This document shows, one piece after another, positions 54,048 to 62,417 of a stretch of 64,000 nucleotides of DNA (position 1 is the first letter of the stretch; each line of letters opens with the position of its first letter). The notes beneath the pieces were generated by a model. The model had not been told where the DNA came from, made no database searches, and saw only the letters and a program-made list of their open reading frames with translations. Made by a program: the position numbers and the translations under genes. Where the stretch lies: contig JBFXJF010000005.1 of the NCBI GenBank assembly GCA_050175155.1, positions 62,001-126,000 of the forward strand, written 5' to 3'. The stretch is from JBFXJF01 sp050175155 (GTDB lineage Bacteria; Bacillota; Bacilli; Tepidibacillales; Tepidibacillaceae).

Positions 54048-54076
54048 ATTATACATAGGAATTTTTCTATTGTAAA
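54048..54076 (-). promoter_or_regulatory. sigma-A promoter of znuACB
   Basis: TTTACA (54071-54076) and TATAAT (54048-54053), minus strand, 17-bp spacer, about 50 bp before znuA. Confidence 0.75.
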
Positions 54077-54094
54077 TCGTAGCGGTTCTTATTT
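54074..54094 (-). promoter_or_regulatory. Zur-like operator over the znu promoter
   Basis: Minus-strand AAATAAGAAC...TACGATTT compared with the Bacillus Zur box AAATCGTAATNATTACGATTT: the right half is exact and the left half degenerate (about 14 of 20 positions). It overlaps the -35, where a repressor would block polymerase. Confidence 0.45.
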
Positions 54095-54218
54095 AGAATT
54101 ATTTTCTTAAATAAATCCATTGATTGATTAACTCATTAAAGTATATACTTATATCTAAATAGGTTTCTACGTTCGTGAAAAACAGGATTTATGAATTTTA
54201 GAAAGGCGGTAATAATAC

Positions 54219-55418
54219 TTGGAAAAGATTATTGAAATTCGTGGTGAAATAATTAATAATAACATTTTAAAATTAATTGATGATTCAATTAAAAAATATA
54301 ATGGTAAATATCAAATTCTGGAAGTCAATGTAACAGAATCGGAAGTTAGTAAGCCATATATAAAACTTTCTATAACTGTTGAGGAAAATAATATTCAGTC
54401 TATTCTTGAAACTCTCGCTAATGTAGCTATTAATATATCTTCGGATATTGAAGAACCTATAATTGAAGCAAGTACAAAGGACGCTACAGTGCCTAGCAGT
54501 TTCTATTCTACAACTAACCATCATACAGATGTTTATTTAAATAACGTTTGGGTACCTGTTCAAAATATGCGTATGGATGCTGTGATTGTTGTTAAAGATC
54601 AGAGTGTAGTTGCAACCAAGTTGCGTGATATTAAGAAGGGTGATCTAGTTATTTGTACTTCAAGGGGTGTTAGAGTTAACGCTGATAAAGAGATTGATTC
54701 TACACAAGGATTTGCATTTATGATTAATGAAGTTAGTTCAGAAAGACGGGTAGAGTTAGCCGTTCGAGAATTAGCAAAAGAAATGAAAGAAATTAAAAAA
54801 AGAAATGGTAAAATATATTTCGTTGCGGGTCCGGTAGTTATTCATACTGGCGGAATGACTTCATTTCAAGAAATCATTCAAAAGGGTTTTGTAGCCGGGC
54901 TATTATCTGGTAATGCTTTGGCAGTTCATGATATCGAATATGATTTATATGGCACCTCGTTGGGAATTGCGCTTGATACCGGTAAGGTGATAAAGGGCGG
55001 ACATAGTCACCATATGAGAGCAATTAATGAGGTTAATAAACATGGTAGCATTGCTGAGGCAGTAAAGAATGGAACTGTTAAGACTGGGATTATGTATGAG
55101 CTGGTAAAAAATAATGTTCCTTTTGTATTAGCAGGTTCAATTCGCGATGATGGACCTTTGCCTGATACAATTATGGACTTAATTGAGGCTCAAGCTGCTT
55201 ATGCTGATTTGATTAAAGATGCCGAAATGGTTATCATGCTATCAACTATGCTTCATTCCATAGGAACAGGTAATATGCTTCCTAGCTGGATAAAGACTGT
55301 TTGCGTAGATATTAACCCCGCTGTTGTGAATAAATTAATAGATCGTGGCTCTGCTCAAGCAAAGGGACTTGTAACTGACGTTGGCTTATTTCTTACATTA
55401 TTGAATCAAAATCTATAG
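54219..55418 (+). CDS. TIGR00300-family protein, ornithine-cyclodeaminase-like
   Basis: 399 residues. N-terminal LOR/SDH-type domain (about 1-100: IEIRGEIINNNILKLIDDSI) and a C-terminal NAD-binding region (GKIYFVAGPVVIHTGG, GNALAVHDIEYDLYGTSLG, GGHSHHMRAINE, PFVLAGSIRDDGPLPD, VCVDINPAVVNKL). Archaeal and cyanobacterial relatives convert ornithine to proline, or serve as the C-terminal part of arginine-degrading AgrE. TTG start with AAAGGCGG upstream. First of a run with larE, larB and larC1, 21 bp before larE; a lar link for this family is not, to my knowledge, established. Confidence 0.82.
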   Translation: MEKIIEIRGEIINNNILKLIDDSIKKYNGKYQILEVNVTESEVSKPYIKLSITVEENNIQSILETLANVAINISSDIEEPIIEASTKDATVPSSFYSTTNHHTDVYLNNVWVPVQNMRMDAVIVVKDQSVVATKLRDIKKGDLVICTSRGVRVNADKEIDSTQGFAFMINEVSSERRVELAVRELAKEMKEIKKRNGKIYFVAGPVVIHTGGMTSFQEIIQKGFVAGLLSGNALAVHDIEYDLYGTSLGIALDTGKVIKGGHSHHMRAINEVNKHGSIAEAVKNGTVKTGIMYELVKNNVPFVLAGSIRDDGPLPDTIMDLIEAQAAYADLIKDAEMVIMLSTMLHSIGTGNMLPSWIKTVCVDINPAVVNKLIDRGSAQAKGLVTDVGLFLTLLNQNL

Positions 55419-55439
55419 AATCATTAAAGGATGAGAATA

Positions 55440-56249
55440 TTGACAGCTATAGAAAAAGAATCAACCTTAATTGCGATTATTAAAGAAATGAAGAAAGTAG
55501 CAATCGCCTTTTCTGGAGGAGTAGATAGCACATATCTAATTGCTATTGCACAAAAAACCTTAGGTGAAAATGCTGTTGCTATAACATTAAAAACTGAGTA
55601 CATATCTAATCGTGATATTAACGAGTCGATTAATCTTACTGCACTTATTAAAATTAAACATATAGTTATTAAAATTAATGCTTTAGAAAATAAGCAAATT
55701 GTTGCTAATACAGAACAAAGATGCTTTTTTTGTAAAACAGAAATGTATAAACATTTAATCGATGCAGCAAAGGAATGCGGTATCAATAACTATGCTGATG
55801 GATCAAATATAGATGACCTTAAAGAAGATAGACCGGGCTTAAAAGCCCTAAGGAATCTTGAATTTAGAAGTCCTTTACAAGAAGCTGGACTCTCAAAAGA
55901 TGATATCCGTTATCTTTCAAAACGTTTAAACTTACCCACTTGGAATAAATCTTCATATAGCTGCTTAGCAACAAGCATTCCCTTTGGGAACAATTTAACA
56001 ATTACGAAGATTGAACAAATCGAGAAAGCTGAAGATTTCCTACGAACGCTTGGCATTAAACAATTTCGCGTTCGTCACCATGACACCATTGCTAGAATAG
56101 AAATAAGCCACAATAATTTTTATCAGCTAATACTAAATCAAGATTTAATAATACCTTTTTTTATACAGTTAGGATTTATTTATGTAACTTTAGATCTTCG
56201 AGGCTATCAAACAGTTAGTCTTGATGAGGTTGCACAAAAGGAAGGGTAG
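55440..56249 (+). CDS. larE: sulfur transferase LarE of nickel-pincer cofactor synthesis
   Basis: 269 residues. PP-loop SGGVDS (25-30), CFFCK (C95, C98) and SYSCLATSIPFG (C175), which lines up with the sacrificial cysteine of Lactobacillus LarE (C176). Converts two carboxylates of the pyridinium dicarboxylate precursor to thiocarboxylates. The TTG at 55440 is chosen: the AAGG lies 9 bases upstream, while the ATG at 55431 touches it. Confidence 0.92.
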   Translation: MTAIEKESTLIAIIKEMKKVAIAFSGGVDSTYLIAIAQKTLGENAVAITLKTEYISNRDINESINLTALIKIKHIVIKINALENKQIVANTEQRCFFCKTEMYKHLIDAAKECGINNYADGSNIDDLKEDRPGLKALRNLEFRSPLQEAGLSKDDIRYLSKRLNLPTWNKSSYSCLATSIPFGNNLTITKIEQIEKAEDFLRTLGIKQFRVRHHDTIARIEISHNNFYQLILNQDLIIPFFIQLGFIYVTLDLRGYQTVSLDEVAQKEG

Positions 56250-56251
56250 CT

Positions 56252-56947
56252 ATGGAAAATAAGTTAAATAATTATATTGATTTAGGTTTTGCTCAGGTTG
56301 ATATTCAAAGGGAACAACGAACAGGGTTCCCTGAAGTAATCTATGGAGAAGGAAAAAGTACTGAACAGGTAATAAAAATTTTTGAAAATCTTTATAAAAC
56401 AAGCAGTGTAGTTTTAGCTACAAGGGTAAATAAGGAAATGGGCTTCGAGCTAGTTAGAAAATTTACTGATTCTATATACGATCAAGTTGGAAGAACGGTT
56501 CTATGGAAACGCGACAATACTTATAAACATTCTGGTTATATTGCAATAGTATGCGCAGGTACCTCAGACTTACCCGTTGCAATGGAATGTGCTTCTACTA
56601 TTGCTGCTATGGGTTGTAAATCGGAGCTAATTTGTGATGTTGGTGTTGCTGGTTTACATAGGCTAATTGATAAACTCGATATCATTCGTAAAGCAAGTGT
56701 TATAGTAGCTATAGCAGGCATGGAGGGGGCGCTCCCTACTGTTATTGGCGGCTTAGTAAGTAAACCAATTATCGCTGTTCCTACAAGTGTTGGATATGGA
56801 GCCAACTTATTTGGAATATCAGCATTGTTAGCTATGTTAAATTCATGTGCGAATGGCATCTCGGTTGTAAATATTGATAATGGTTATGGTGCAGGCTATC
56901 AAGCTAGCTTAATTAATAAACTGATTAACCCGACAAAAGGAGAATAG
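56252..56947 (+). CDS. larB: carboxylase/hydrolase LarB of nickel-pincer cofactor synthesis
   Basis: 231 residues, PurE-like C-terminal domain: IVCAGTSDLPVAMECASTIAAMG, ELICDVGVAGLHRL, AGMEGALPTVIGGLV, PTSVGYGANLFGISALLAML. Carboxylates nicotinic acid adenine dinucleotide and hydrolyses the phosphoanhydride, the first step of NPN synthesis. Starts 2 bp after larE with GGAAGGG. Confidence 0.93.
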   Translation: MENKLNNYIDLGFAQVDIQREQRTGFPEVIYGEGKSTEQVIKIFENLYKTSSVVLATRVNKEMGFELVRKFTDSIYDQVGRTVLWKRDNTYKHSGYIAIVCAGTSDLPVAMECASTIAAMGCKSELICDVGVAGLHRLIDKLDIIRKASVIVAIAGMEGALPTVIGGLVSKPIIAVPTSVGYGANLFGISALLAMLNSCANGISVVNIDNGYGAGYQASLINKLINPTKGE

Positions 56948-56950
56948 AAT

Positions 56951-57754
56951 ATGAAAATAGTTTATTTTGATTGTTTTTCTGGTATTAGTGGTGATATGAC
57001 TTTAGCTTCTCTAATAGATGCTGGAGCAAATAAGGACTACATTGAAAGCGAATTAAAAAAGTTGCCAATTGAACCTTTTTCCTTGGAAATTCATCAAGTT
57101 CTTAAAAAGGGAATTTCAGCTTCCAAATTAGAGATCCAAACTGATTCAACTATAACCCCTTTCAGGAGAACATATACAGATATTGTTGATATGATTAAAA
57201 ATTCAGGCTTAAGTGAAGCAGTAAAAGCTAGATCAATTAAAATATTTGAAAATATAGGGATTGCTGAAGCAAAAATACATAATATTTCAATTCAAAAGGT
57301 ACACTTTCACGAAATCGGAGCAATTGATTCGATTATAGATATTATAGGTGTTAGTTTAGCATTGGAAGATTTGAAAATTGAACAAATATACTCAACGCAA
57401 ATCCCTCTAGGTGCGGGAAAAATAAAAATTGAACATGGAATTTATCCTAACCCAGCACCAGCTACATTAGAAATTCTAAAGGGAGTGCCTGTTTACTTCT
57501 CGAAAATTAATTCCGAAATGACTACCCCAACTGGAGCAAGTATAATTGCTAGCTTAACAACTGATTTCAGCCTACCTTCAATGGTTATTGAAAGTATTGG
57601 TTATGGCGCGGGAACCAAGGATTTACATGATCGCCCAAATGTTTTACGAGCAATTATAGGAAAAGTTCAAGATTTTAGCTATAAGGAGTCTCATTTCCAA
57701 ATCCATGAGCATCACCATACTCATGAAGAAATCCATCCTCACATAACAAAATAA
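56951..57754 (+). CDS. larC1: nickel insertase LarC, N-terminal part (LarC1)
   Basis: 267 residues: YFDCFSGISGDMTLASLIDAG at the start, VHFHEIGAIDSIIDIIG, PLGAGKIKIEHGIYPNPAPATLEIL, TTPTGASIIASL and GYGAGTKDLHDRPNVLRA. Ends in a His-rich tail (HEHHHTHEEIHPH), a likely nickel store. Normal LarC continues into a C-terminal domain of about 150 residues; here the gene stops, and that domain is encoded separately on the other strand at 57929-58441. GGAG precedes the ATG, 3 bp after larB. Confidence 0.92.
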   Translation: MKIVYFDCFSGISGDMTLASLIDAGANKDYIESELKKLPIEPFSLEIHQVLKKGISASKLEIQTDSTITPFRRTYTDIVDMIKNSGLSEAVKARSIKIFENIGIAEAKIHNISIQKVHFHEIGAIDSIIDIIGVSLALEDLKIEQIYSTQIPLGAGKIKIEHGIYPNPAPATLEILKGVPVYFSKINSEMTTPTGASIIASLTTDFSLPSMVIESIGYGAGTKDLHDRPNVLRAIIGKVQDFSYKESHFQIHEHHHTHEEIHPHITK

Positions 57755-57803
57755 ATCGAAATTTTAACCTCAGAATAAAAGTCGAATTAATATATGTATA
57801 CTA

Positions 57804-57874
57804 AAAGATAGATGGTCATCTTTAGCGAAGCCTTTGCGTAGCAAGAGCAGAGCGTTAGATGACCATCTATCTTT
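57804..57874. repeat. palindromic repeat, family 1, copy C
   Basis: Eighteen-base perfect arms AAAGATAGATGGTCATCT/AGATGACCATCTATCTTT, with the same inner TTTAGCGAAGCCTTTGC...GCAAGAGC as copies A and B at 7905-8136. Changes in one arm are matched in the other. Lies between larC1 and larC2 and may end both transcripts. Confidence 0.88.
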
Positions 57875-57928
57875 AAAATACTTAATGATGTTTCTTCATT
57901 TTTAATCCAGAATGTCACGTTGTTTTGC

Positions 57929-58441
57929 TTAGAATGATGTTTTGTTATTGCTCAACCATTGATTTCCTTTATCTTTTGCTTGATCGTATACTTGCTTTAA
58001 TGGAACTTTATTTTTTTTTGCAATTACTTCACATTGCTTATACTCAGGTGAAACCTGAACTATTTCCCCTTGAAAAACACCAATTTTTACATCAATATCT
58101 CCCCACTCCGTTGTGACAGATATAAAGTTCCTTTCAAGTCGATGAACAGTATATGGGGTATATCGAATTCCTAACGTTGTTGTTTCTCTAAATATAAAAT
58201 TAACCACTAAATCCTTTATCTCATACTGGCACAAAACATTTAATATTTGTCCTGGTCTATTATTTTTCATTATGACCTGCTGAATATAGACGTCATTAAC
58301 TCCCAAATTAAATAATCCCTCGAATATATATCCGTAAAATTCTGGGTTCATGTCATCCAGAGAGACCTCCATCTTTAGCATTAGATTATCTATATGCTCA
58401 GATGTAGTTCTACCCATAATAAATCCATCATTTTTTTCCAT
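57929..58441 (-). CDS. larC2: nickel insertase LarC, C-terminal part (LarC2), on the opposite strand
   Basis: 170 residues matching the LarC C-terminal domain: LKMEVSLDDMNPEFYGYIFE, VIMKNNRPGQILNVLC, FIFRETTTLGIRY, RNFISV and VSPEYKQCEVIAKKNKVPLKQVYDQAK. In Lactobacillus this part is fused to LarC1 by a ribosomal frameshift. Here it is a separate gene, convergent with larC1, with its own ATG (58441), ribosome site AAGGAG and promoter (58489-58517). The first 20 residues (EKNDGFIMGRTTSEHIDN) are an extra leader not usual in LarC. Confidence 0.88.
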   Translation of the reverse strand: MEKNDGFIMGRTTSEHIDNLMLKMEVSLDDMNPEFYGYIFEGLFNLGVNDVYIQQVIMKNNRPGQILNVLCQYEIKDLVVNFIFRETTTLGIRYTPYTVHRLERNFISVTTEWGDIDVKIGVFQGEIVQVSPEYKQCEVIAKKNKVPLKQVYDQAKDKGNQWLSNNKTSF

Positions 58442-58488
58442 CAATATTCTCCTTAATTAATTATTGAAAAACTTGTATCTCTAAGCAT

Positions 58489-58517
58489 ATATTAAGTGTT
58501 ATAAAATCTTAGGTCAA
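58489..58517 (-). promoter_or_regulatory. promoter of larC2
   Basis: TTGACC (58512-58517) and TAATAT (58489-58494) on the minus strand, 17-bp spacer, about 48 bp before the larC2 start. Confidence 0.55.
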
Positions 58518-58621
58518 TATTTCCAAGAAATTATATACATAAGTTAAGTTCATATTCCCTACAATACATTAGATAATATTTTTTTGTAGCACCTAATTTA
58601 AAAGTTATGGAGTATGATAAC

Positions 58622-59599
58622 ATGAAAAAAATAAACTATATTATAAAAATAATTCTTGTTTTATCATTACTAGCGACATTATCAATGGGTGTCTATGCAG
58701 CCGAAAAAAGTGATAAAACAGCTGTCTTCGAGGCTAGAATGGAGCTTTTTAAAAACCTTGAAACAATTTATCAAATTCCTTGGTATTATTTAGCGGCCAT
58801 TGATCAATTTGAGAGAAATATTCAACCAATTAGAAATGACATACCCGAAAAAGATGGTTTAATTGCAATTTATTTTTCTAAAGAAAGATGGTCTGGTTTA
58901 TTTAATCCCTTCTCAAATGATCAAGAGCCCTCTAATATCCAGTATTTTCAAGGGTTTGGTGTTGATGGAGATTGCGATGGAATTGCAGATAGTAATAATG
59001 ACATAGATGTATTAATTGCTTTCATTAGTTTTATCTTACGCTATGGAACAAGCGAGGATGAGATACTGAATGCTTTAACCGATTATTATAACGAAAAATC
59101 AGCAAAAATTATTACTGAGATGGCTACTATATATAAAAATTTTGGTACTTTAAATTTAACTGAACGGTTTTTCCCAATCCCCAAAGGGTACAATTATTCA
59201 TATCATAGTACTTGGGGTGATGCAAGAGGTTGGGGAGGTAGAAGGATACATGAAGGTACCGATATATTTGCTTCATATGGTACACCAGTAAGAAGTGTAT
59301 CTCATGGTTACGTGGAAATTTTGGGCTGGAATGAGTATGGTGGCTGGCGAGTAGGGATTAGAGGAATAAATAATATCTATTACTACTATGCACATTTAAG
59401 TTCGTTTAAGAAGGATTTAAAAGAAGGAGACATAGTAGAGCCGGGTACTATTATAGGATATGTTGGCAATTCTGGATATGGACCTGTTGGTACTCAAGGT
59501 AAGTTTCCTCCACATTTGCATTTTGGAATATATACCTATAATGGTCGTAATGAATGGTCATTTGACCCAACACCATTTTTAAGAATATATAAAAAGTAA
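58622..59599 (+). CDS. secreted M23-family peptidase
   Basis: 325 residues. Signal peptide (KKINYIIKIILVLSLLATLSMG...VYA, likely cut before AEKSD). A middle helical domain with a lysozyme-like look (WYYLAAIDQFERN, GDCDGIADSNNDID) precedes the C-terminal LytM domain: H210 and D214 in HEGTD, then H298 and H300 in HLHFG. Zn2+ endopeptidase of peptidoglycan; with the middle domain it could be a two-domain murein hydrolase. The ATG at 58622 has GGAG nine bases upstream. Possibly a spore-cortex or wall enzyme. Confidence 0.88.
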   Translation: MKKINYIIKIILVLSLLATLSMGVYAAEKSDKTAVFEARMELFKNLETIYQIPWYYLAAIDQFERNIQPIRNDIPEKDGLIAIYFSKERWSGLFNPFSNDQEPSNIQYFQGFGVDGDCDGIADSNNDIDVLIAFISFILRYGTSEDEILNALTDYYNEKSAKIITEMATIYKNFGTLNLTERFFPIPKGYNYSYHSTWGDARGWGGRRIHEGTDIFASYGTPVRSVSHGYVEILGWNEYGGWRVGIRGINNIYYYYAHLSSFKKDLKEGDIVEPGTIIGYVGNSGYGPVGTQGKFPPHLHFGIYTYNGRNEWSFDPTPFLRIYKK

Positions 59600-59636
59600 A
59601 AACACTTCCCTCCACTATTGGAGAAAGTGTTTTTTT
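59598..59636. terminator. bidirectional terminator between M23 peptidase gene and argS
   Basis: AAAAACACTT/AAGTGTTTTT outer and CTCCA/TGGAG inner stems, T runs on both strands, between convergent genes. Confidence 0.9.
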
Positions 59637-59648
59637 AACCCAAATATT

Positions 59649-61337
59649 TTAGATTTCATTAGGTGTTTTTAAGCCTAAAATACTTAATCCATGTCTTAAT
59701 ACACTAGAAGTTGCTTTTGACAAAGCCAATTTTGTTCTTTGTTCATCTTGATTTTCAGTGATAATTCTCTCTTGATGATAAAAGCGGTTAAACTGAGTAC
59801 TTAGATCTAACAAAAATCTAGCAATAACTGACGGTTCAGCTTTGTTTGCAGCCTTAATTAAAATATCTGGATACTGAGCTAAGATATGTATTAGTTCCCA
59901 AGCAGCTTCGCCCTCTAGAAATTCTCCAAAAATATTATCCAAATCGTTTCCAATTATATTCGACTTTCTTAACAAGCTTTGAACCCGTGCATAGACATAT
60001 TGAACATATGGTCCTGTTTCACCCTCGAAATTCAAAGCCTCTTCCCACGAAAAATTAACTTCATTCATCCGATTGTTTTTTAAATCATTGAAAATAATTG
60101 CCCCCACACCAATAGCTTCAGCAACTTCCTTTCTATTTGCCAACTGAGGATTTTTCCCCTCAATTATCTTGTCAGCCATCTCGATACTTTTTTGTAATAC
60201 TTCTTCTAGTAATACGATTGTGCCTTTTCGTGTAGACATCTTTTTGCTTTCAAATAACATTAAACCAAATGGGATATGAACCATATTATCTGCCCACTCA
60301 TAGTTCATTTCTTTTAATACTTTAAAAACCTGCTCGAAATGTAGTTTTTGCTCATTTCCGACAACATAAAATGCTTTATCAAAATCAAAAGTGTCTTTAC
60401 GATATAAAGCAGCCGCTAGGTCGCGAGTTGCGTAAATTGAAGAACCATCTTTTTTCTTAATAAGTGCTGGTGGCATATCATGTTCGGATAAATCAACAAT
60501 TAATGCTCCTTCACTTTCTGTTAATAATCCCTTTTCCGTTAATTCATCTATCACACGTTCCATTTTATCATTATAAAAGCTTTCACCCATAAAATGATCG
60601 AAGCTAACATCTAAAATTTTATAGATTTTTTCAAACTCTTTGATACTTTCTTCAACAAACCAATTCCATAATCCAACAGCTTCCCCGTCGCCATCTTCAA
60701 GTCTTTTAAACCATACTCTGGCTTCATCTTCTAACTCAGGATATTTTTCTGCCTCTTCATGAAACTTTATATATAAGCTAACTAATTCCTGTATTGGGTT
60801 ATCCTTTATTTTTTGATCATTGCCCCATTTTTTATAAGCTACTATTTCCTTCCCGAATTGTGTACCCCAATCTCCTAAATGATTAATACCTATAACTTTA
60901 TAACCTAAAACTCTATGTATTTTTACTATTGCATTACCTATCATTGTTGAACGTAAATGAGGTAGACTAAACGGTTTAGCTATATTTGGAGATGAAAAGT
61001 CGACGACTACTTTTTTTCCAACACCTATTTTGCTCTCACCATAATGCCCATCTTTCTCTAATATATCTTTAATTAGATGAACAGCATATTTAGATCTTTT
61101 ATAAAAAAAATTAAGATAGGGTCCGATAGCTTTAACTTCGATAGACTTATCCTCAATCTTTTCCGCTAACTCCTCGGCAATTATTTGGGGACTCTTTCTT
61201 AAAGCTTTCGAAAGTGAAAAACATGGAAATGCAATATCCCCCATATCACGACTTGGTGGTATCTCTAACAAAGTTATTATCTCATTTTCAGTAAGATCAA
61301 GATATTTAGTTAAGATCTCTGATACATATTTTTTCAT
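59649..61337 (-). CDS. argS: arginine-tRNA ligase
   Basis: 562 residues (B. subtilis 556). Class I synthetase: N-terminal tRNA-contact domain, SSPNIAKPFSLPHLRSTMIG (HIGH region, here with HLRS), KMSTRKGT (KMSKS-type) and the alpha-helical anticodon-binding C-terminus (RVQSLLRKS, FNRFYHQERI). The ATG at 61337 has GGGGG eight bases upstream; an in-frame start 15 bp earlier lacks one. No T-box is seen in its leader. Confidence 0.96.
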   Translation of the reverse strand: MKKYVSEILTKYLDLTENEIITLLEIPPSRDMGDIAFPCFSLSKALRKSPQIIAEELAEKIEDKSIEVKAIGPYLNFFYKRSKYAVHLIKDILEKDGHYGESKIGVGKKVVVDFSSPNIAKPFSLPHLRSTMIGNAIVKIHRVLGYKVIGINHLGDWGTQFGKEIVAYKKWGNDQKIKDNPIQELVSLYIKFHEEAEKYPELEDEARVWFKRLEDGDGEAVGLWNWFVEESIKEFEKIYKILDVSFDHFMGESFYNDKMERVIDELTEKGLLTESEGALIVDLSEHDMPPALIKKKDGSSIYATRDLAAALYRKDTFDFDKAFYVVGNEQKLHFEQVFKVLKEMNYEWADNMVHIPFGLMLFESKKMSTRKGTIVLLEEVLQKSIEMADKIIEGKNPQLANRKEVAEAIGVGAIIFNDLKNNRMNEVNFSWEEALNFEGETGPYVQYVYARVQSLLRKSNIIGNDLDNIFGEFLEGEAAWELIHILAQYPDILIKAANKAEPSVIARFLLDLSTQFNRFYHQERIITENQDEQRTKLALSKATSSVLRHGLSILGLKTPNEI

Positions 61338-61392
61338 ATTTCGAACCCCCATTTAAGATTGTTAACAAATAACTATTAATTAACAAATATAT

Positions 61393-61421
61393 AAAACCCC
61401 TCATCTCAAAGAGAGGAGAGG
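61393..61421 (-). terminator. terminator of the peptide transporter operon
   Basis: CCTCTCCTCTC/GAGATGAGGGG stem (two mismatches) with a TTT loop, followed by TTTTATATATTT on the minus strand, about 85 bp past the permease stop. Confidence 0.7.
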
Positions 61422-61506
61422 ATATTCTCATAGTAACTATGCTTCACATTTGATATGTCTGAAACTATTATACACAAATTATTTTAAGAAAATCAAGATA
61501 TATCGT

Positions 61507-62406
61507 TTATTTATCCATTTTCGGATCTAAAGCATCCCTTAACCCATCACCAAACAAGTTAAATCCTAGCACCACAAGCATTATTGCAATACCTGGGATA
61601 ACAACTGTCCAAGGTGCTAGTTGAATATAATCTTTGGAATCTGCCAGCATTGTACCCCACTCTGGTGTAGGTGGAACTGCTCCTAATCCAAGGAAACCTA
61701 ACGCCGCTGTCTCAATAATTGCAGTAGCAACACCTAAAGTACCTTGTACAATAATAGGAGTAATACTATTTGGCAAAAGATGATGACTAATAATTCTTCC
61801 ATTCTTCATTCCAATAGCCCTGGCTGCAAAGATATACTCTTCTTCCTTTAAACTTAATACTTTTGCCCTTACTAACCTACCATAAGTAGGTATGTTCACA
61901 ATAGTAATTGCTATTAATGCATTTGTTAGTGACCTTCCCATAATCGTTACAATTGTAATTGCTAATAAAATACTTGGAAAAGCTAACATAATATCAAATA
62001 CTCTTGAGACAAGCATGTCTACCCATTTTCCATAAAACCCTGCAAGTAACCCAAAAAATGTACCAATAATAATTGATCCAGATACGGCCATCACACCTAC
62101 CCTTAAAGATATTCGTGCGCCGTAAAGAATTCTAGTAAATAGATCCCTGCCTAAATCATCAGTACCAAAGAGATGGCCCTCCGTTAATGGAGGCAAAAAC
62201 CGATCCTTTAGTATAACCTCTTCATAAGTATAGGGTGTAAGTAAGGGCGCAATTATAGCAATTATTACAAAGAAAAGAATTATCCCTCCACCAACCATTG
62301 CCAACTTTTGCTTCTTTAATCTATAGAAGCCATCTTTCCATGGAGAAGATGCTTTCAATTTTACATAATCTGTTTTATCTAGTATTTCTGATTCTAATTG
62401 ATTCAT
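61507..62406 (-). CDS. dppC: peptide ABC transporter permease, DppC/OppC type
   Basis: 299 residues; N-terminal helix then the BPD permease core with the EAA loop FAARAIGMKNGRIISHHLLPN and LFGTDDLGRDLFTRILYGARISL, diagnostic for OppC/DppC. GGGGAG precedes the ATG. Starts 12 bp after the dppB stop. Ends in FNLFGDGLRDALDPKM, as usual for the family. Confidence 0.92.
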   Translation of the reverse strand: MNQLESEILDKTDYVKLKASSPWKDGFYRLKKQKLAMVGGGIILFFVIIAIIAPLLTPYTYEEVILKDRFLPPLTEGHLFGTDDLGRDLFTRILYGARISLRVGVMAVSGSIIIGTFFGLLAGFYGKWVDMLVSRVFDIMLAFPSILLAITIVTIMGRSLTNALIAITIVNIPTYGRLVRAKVLSLKEEEYIFAARAIGMKNGRIISHHLLPNSITPIIVQGTLGVATAIIETAALGFLGLGAVPPTPEWGTMLADSKDYIQLAPWTVVIPGIAIMLVVLGFNLFGDGLRDALDPKMDK

Positions 62407-62417
62407 CCTATTCTCCC

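Noticed and set aside
56951..58441. Programmed frameshift joining larC1 and larC2
   Set aside because: The C-terminal domain is on the opposite strand, so no frameshift can join them.
61338..61506. T-box upstream of argS
   Set aside because: No AGGGTGGNACC-type motif; the hairpin at 61393-61421 is a plain terminator of the upstream transporter operon.
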